A stretch of 27,528 nt of DNA from Pleurocapsa sp. MO_226.B13 (GTDB lineage: Bacteria; Cyanobacteriota; Cyanobacteriia; Cyanobacteriales; Xenococcaceae): contig JASJEI010000304.1 of NCBI GenBank assembly GCA_030064795.1, positions 1 through 27,528 of the forward strand. The letters are read 5' to 3'. Below the pieces are notes generated by a model, which saw only the letters and a list, made by a program, of their open reading frames with translations, was not told the origin of the DNA and made no database searches. Positions 25,288 through 27,528 of this stretch are shown here, one piece after another. The position numbers and the translations under genes are program-made. Each line of letters starts with the position of its first letter. Within the stretch, counting starts at the first letter, position 1.

Positions 25288-25986
25288 TTATGCAGACGTA
25301 ACGCCAAGCGCACTGGCATTACTAGGTATTATTGGAGTATGCCTATTTTTGCCTAATATCTTCCTTTTCCTGACAGAACTCTGGATATTAGGCTTGACCC
25401 CAAACCTGACTCTCACACTAAAGAAACTGTGCCGATGGCAACCCTTCAGCAACTTTGATGTACGTGCCCAATAATGCCACACGTGTTCATTACAATCCAC
25501 TGGCTGCAATAAAGCGTTAAGGCATCTAGGCAAACGCTCAGAGAATCGAAAACTGCGACGGGCGAGTACTAATGCTGCTGCTATACCACTATTTAACCCG
25601 TAAAGCCCCATGAACTTAATCAATCCAATCAAACTCGAATAAGCTGGATTAACTTCTATCGTTTGAATAGCACATAATCTAGCCTTCGAATGAACTAAGT
25701 CGGCAAACTTAGAATAAGCAAATTGAGATAACATTCTGGCGTAGCTTTTGCTATGCTCCCTCAACCTACTTTTCTTGCTGCTAAAATCTAACTTCTCTAT
25801 TACTATCGGACATTCTTTTTCTACTGCAATGTCAATGATTTGCCCAATAGCCTGAGATAAGATATTTGTTGTTTGACCTGATGATTTATTTTCCAAGTCA
25901 ATATTGATTTGCCCGTGTTGCTTGAGATTGCCTTCGTTGTCACAATAAGCCCAGGCAATACTCTTAACATTTAAATCGATGTTTGC
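25288..25986 (-). pseudogene. 5'-truncated TnpB-family transposon nuclease
   Basis: 233 codons from the C-terminal half of a TnpB different from the one at 10816-12083. Frame opens right after a TAG at 25987-25989 with ANIDLNVKSIAWAYCD (RuvC-I Asp), then PIVIEKLDFSSKK (RuvC-II Glu), YARMLSQFAYSKF, AIQTIEVNPAYSSLIG and GLNSGIAAALVLARR. In related proteins the last block reads with an Asp (about SSDTAAALV); here that position is Gly. The N-terminal part is missing and 25987-26037 contains no continuation. Probably inactive. No ends could be defined. Confidence 0.75.
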
Positions 25987-26088
25987 CTATATATTATATT
26001 TAATGAGCAGCTACGATCCGATCGAGCTACGGCGATTATGTGCGATCGCCATAATCTCGTTTTGCTAAAATCTCGATCGGGTAAGTCA

Positions 26089-26499
26089 ATGAAAATTGAA
26101 AATATAGACCATTTTGTTCTAACGGTAAAAGATATTGAGACAACTTGTGAATTTTACTCTAGAGTACTAGGTATGGAGGTGATTACCTTCAACCAAGGAA
26201 GAGTCGCCCTAAAATTTGGCAACCAGAAAATAAATCTACACCAGTTTGGCAAAGAGATCGAACCCAAAGCAATAAAACCAACGCCAGGTTCGGCAGATTT
26301 CTGTTTGATTACTAAAATTTCTCTCACTAGCGTTATCGAGCATCTTCGTACTTGCCAAGTCGAAATTATAGATGGAATAGTAAATAGAACGGGAGCAATG
26401 GGCAAGATTAAATCAATTTATATTCGCGATCCTGACCTAAATCTAATTGAAATTTCTCGCTATGAGGATCGAGATAGCCAAACATCTACTCTTGAATAA
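26089..26499 (+). CDS. VOC-family protein, GLOD5-like
   Basis: A 136-residue single-domain vicinal-oxygen-chelate protein from ATG 26089 (MKIENIDHFVLTV); a 17-codon upstream extension is likely not translated. It matches the glyoxalase-domain-5 type closely: FYSRVLGMEVITF, KINLHQFGKEIEPKA, GSADFCLIT, and IYIRDPDLNLIEIS at the end. Putative metal ligands are the His of IDHF, the His of NLHQ and the Glu of LIEIS. Two such modules, usually as a dimer, form the active site in the superfamily. The substrate is unknown; lyase, isomerase or dioxygenase chemistry are all found in the family. It is 83 bp upstream of an AzlC-like permease on the same strand. Confidence 0.88.
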   Translation: MKIENIDHFVLTVKDIETTCEFYSRVLGMEVITFNQGRVALKFGNQKINLHQFGKEIEPKAIKPTPGSADFCLITKISLTSVIEHLRTCQVEIIDGIVNRTGAMGKIKSIYIRDPDLNLIEISRYEDRDSQTSTLE

Positions 26500-26581
26500 A
26501 CTGCAAAAACGTACAAGAAAAATCTTCTTAACTTCTCTAAACTTGAGTGTAAGACAGTTTTCTCTATCTTGAGGAAGAAAA

Positions 26582-27295
26582 TTGAATTCTAACAAAGTCG
26601 ATCGCTATTCGCCATCAACAGAATTTATTGCAGGGGCAAAGGCTATTTTACCTTTAGTTATCGGCGCGATTCCCTTTGGCATTATTTTTGGCACTTTGGC
26701 TCAAAGTAGTGGTTTATCTTTTGTAGGAGCAGTCGCTATGTCTGCTATGGTCTTTGCTGGCTCGGCTCAATTTATTGCTTTGGGTTTATTAGCTGCGGGA
26801 ACAGCTTTACCGATAATTATTTTGACTACTTTTGTAGTTAATTTACGCCATCTACTTTATTCACTCAGTTTAGTAACTCACGTTAAACAGCTATCTTCGA
26901 TTTGGAAACTGATTATCGGTTTTTGGCTGACTGATGAAGTATTTGCCGTGGCAATAAATCGCTACGACAAGCGCGATCGCTCTAGCTATAAGCATTGGTA
27001 TTATTTGGGTGCAGCTATATTCATGTATCTCAATTGGCAAATCTGCACTATTATTGGTTTGACTCTCGGCAATCTGATTCCTAATGCTCGCAATTGGGGT
27101 TTGGATTTTGCGATGTCAGTTACTTTTATTGGGATGGTTATTCCCTACGTAAAAAACCAACCGATGGTTGTAACTGTAACTGTCTCAGGAATTATGACTT
27201 TAGTAACTCGGAATTTACCCCATCAATCGGGTTTAATCGTCGCAGCCACAGTAGGAATTGTAGCTGGTATGGTTGCAGAAAAGATAAGTAAATAG
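26582..27295 (+). CDS. AzlC-family permease (branched-chain amino acid export type)
   Basis: A 237-residue integral membrane protein. Hydrophobic segments begin around residues 22, 48, 72, 135, 170 and 205. The family signatures PLVIGAIPFGIIFGTLA, AMVFAGSAQFIALGLL, VVNLRHLLYSLSL and GFWLTDEVFA are all present. AzlC, together with the small AzlD, exports branched-chain amino acids in Bacillus and Corynebacterium (BrnFE). Translation most likely starts at TTG 26582, preceded by GAGGAAG with good spacing; the next Met lies inside a membrane helix. No azlD follows within the window. A weak functional link to ilvB at 16210 is possible but they are 8.5 kb apart. Confidence 0.9.
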   Translation: MNSNKVDRYSPSTEFIAGAKAILPLVIGAIPFGIIFGTLAQSSGLSFVGAVAMSAMVFAGSAQFIALGLLAAGTALPIIILTTFVVNLRHLLYSLSLVTHVKQLSSIWKLIIGFWLTDEVFAVAINRYDKRDRSSYKHWYYLGAAIFMYLNWQICTIIGLTLGNLIPNARNWGLDFAMSVTFIGMVIPYVKNQPMVVTVTVSGIMTLVTRNLPHQSGLIVAATVGIVAGMVAEKISK

Positions 27296-27426
27296 GCTTT
27301 ATCTACAGAGATACTTTAAGTTAAACAGAGGTATAATATTTAAGTATTTAAAAAAGTGTTTTTAGCTAGATTTAAAACTAATTATTGGCAAATATTTCTC
27401 AAAAAATAGCCATATAACCAGAAATA

Positions 27427-27528
27427 GTGGGCAAAGACAAATCAGCTAAAAAATTTGGGAAAGCAAGTAGATATGACTCATATCTAGATGTAGAAAAATA
27501 CTGGAAGGAATACTATGAAATTGTAGGA
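27427..27528 (+). CDS. Start of an unidentified gene cut by the window end
   Basis: An open frame begins with GTG at 27427, shortly after an in-frame TAA, and reads a Lys- and Tyr-rich sequence (MGKDKSAKKFGKASRYDSYL then DVEKYWKEYYEIVG) to the last base. Codon use looks coding. No family is recognisable from 34 residues. A start further downstream cannot be excluded. Confidence 0.4.
   Translation, partial: MGKDKSAKKFGKASRYDSYLDVEKYWKEYYEIVG

Noticed and set aside
1..27528. CRISPR array, rRNA or tRNA genes.
   Set aside because: No regular direct repeats with spacers, rRNA segments or complete cloverleafs were seen anywhere.

Overview
The window comes from a phycoerythrin-producing cyanobacterium. 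The palindrome GCGATCGC (HIP1) is scattered through it, base composition is AT-rich, and the left end carries phycobilisome rod-linker and bilin-lyase genes. No ribosomal or other marker allows a genus call. Degraded insertion sequences and small palindromic repeats suggest a repeat-rich genome such as those of Pleurocapsales-like or filamentous lineages, but this is inference.

Region 1 (1-5900, minus strand): a phycoerythrin rod-linker operon reading cpeC, cpeD, cpeE, a CpcD-like small capping linker, then the bilin lyase cpeS. An 859-bp gene-free leader with several dyads precedes it. Upstream lie a second CpeS-family lyase, an unrecognised 161-codon gene and an ISL3 transposase remnant. 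The structural genes cpeBA are not in the window.

Region 2 (6000-12300): a PAS-GGDEF-EAL cyclic-di-GMP protein, followed by a mobile-element graveyard. A cardiolipin synthase/PLD-family gene is split by an IS630-type element (8873-10205); removing it at its TA duplication restores the reading frame. The 5' end of the same gene is lost beside a decayed IS200/IS605-type tnpB. The IS630 transposase carries two near-identical 48-nt in-frame inserts and one 45-nt palindromic in-frame insert. tnpB carries a 45-nt near-perfect palindrome, a 7-bp tandem duplication and two in-frame stops.

Region 3 (12297-18130): proA (proline synthesis), an acidic repeat protein that looks like a beta-propeller, a small alpha/beta-hydrolase-like protein, and ilvB (branched-chain amino acid synthesis) with a C-terminal four-cysteine zinc ribbon. 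ilvB is followed by a terminator built from two HIP1 palindromes.

Region 4 (18575-23542): a tandem-GAF, cyanobacteriochrome-like sensor. Then comes a tightly overlapping three-gene operon: an HtrA-like protein with a PDZ domain but without catalytic His and Ser, a PDZ-less HtrA-like protease with an intact triad, and a NarL/LuxR-type regulator whose receiver lacks the usual phosphorylation residues. This operon is the best candidate for an undescribed system here. A secreted or membrane-anchored amidase gene follows.

Region 5 (23795-27528): a TldE/PmbA-family protein, a 5'-truncated tnpB, a GLOD5-like VOC protein, an AzlC-family permease without azlD, and the start of an unidentified gene cut by the window end.
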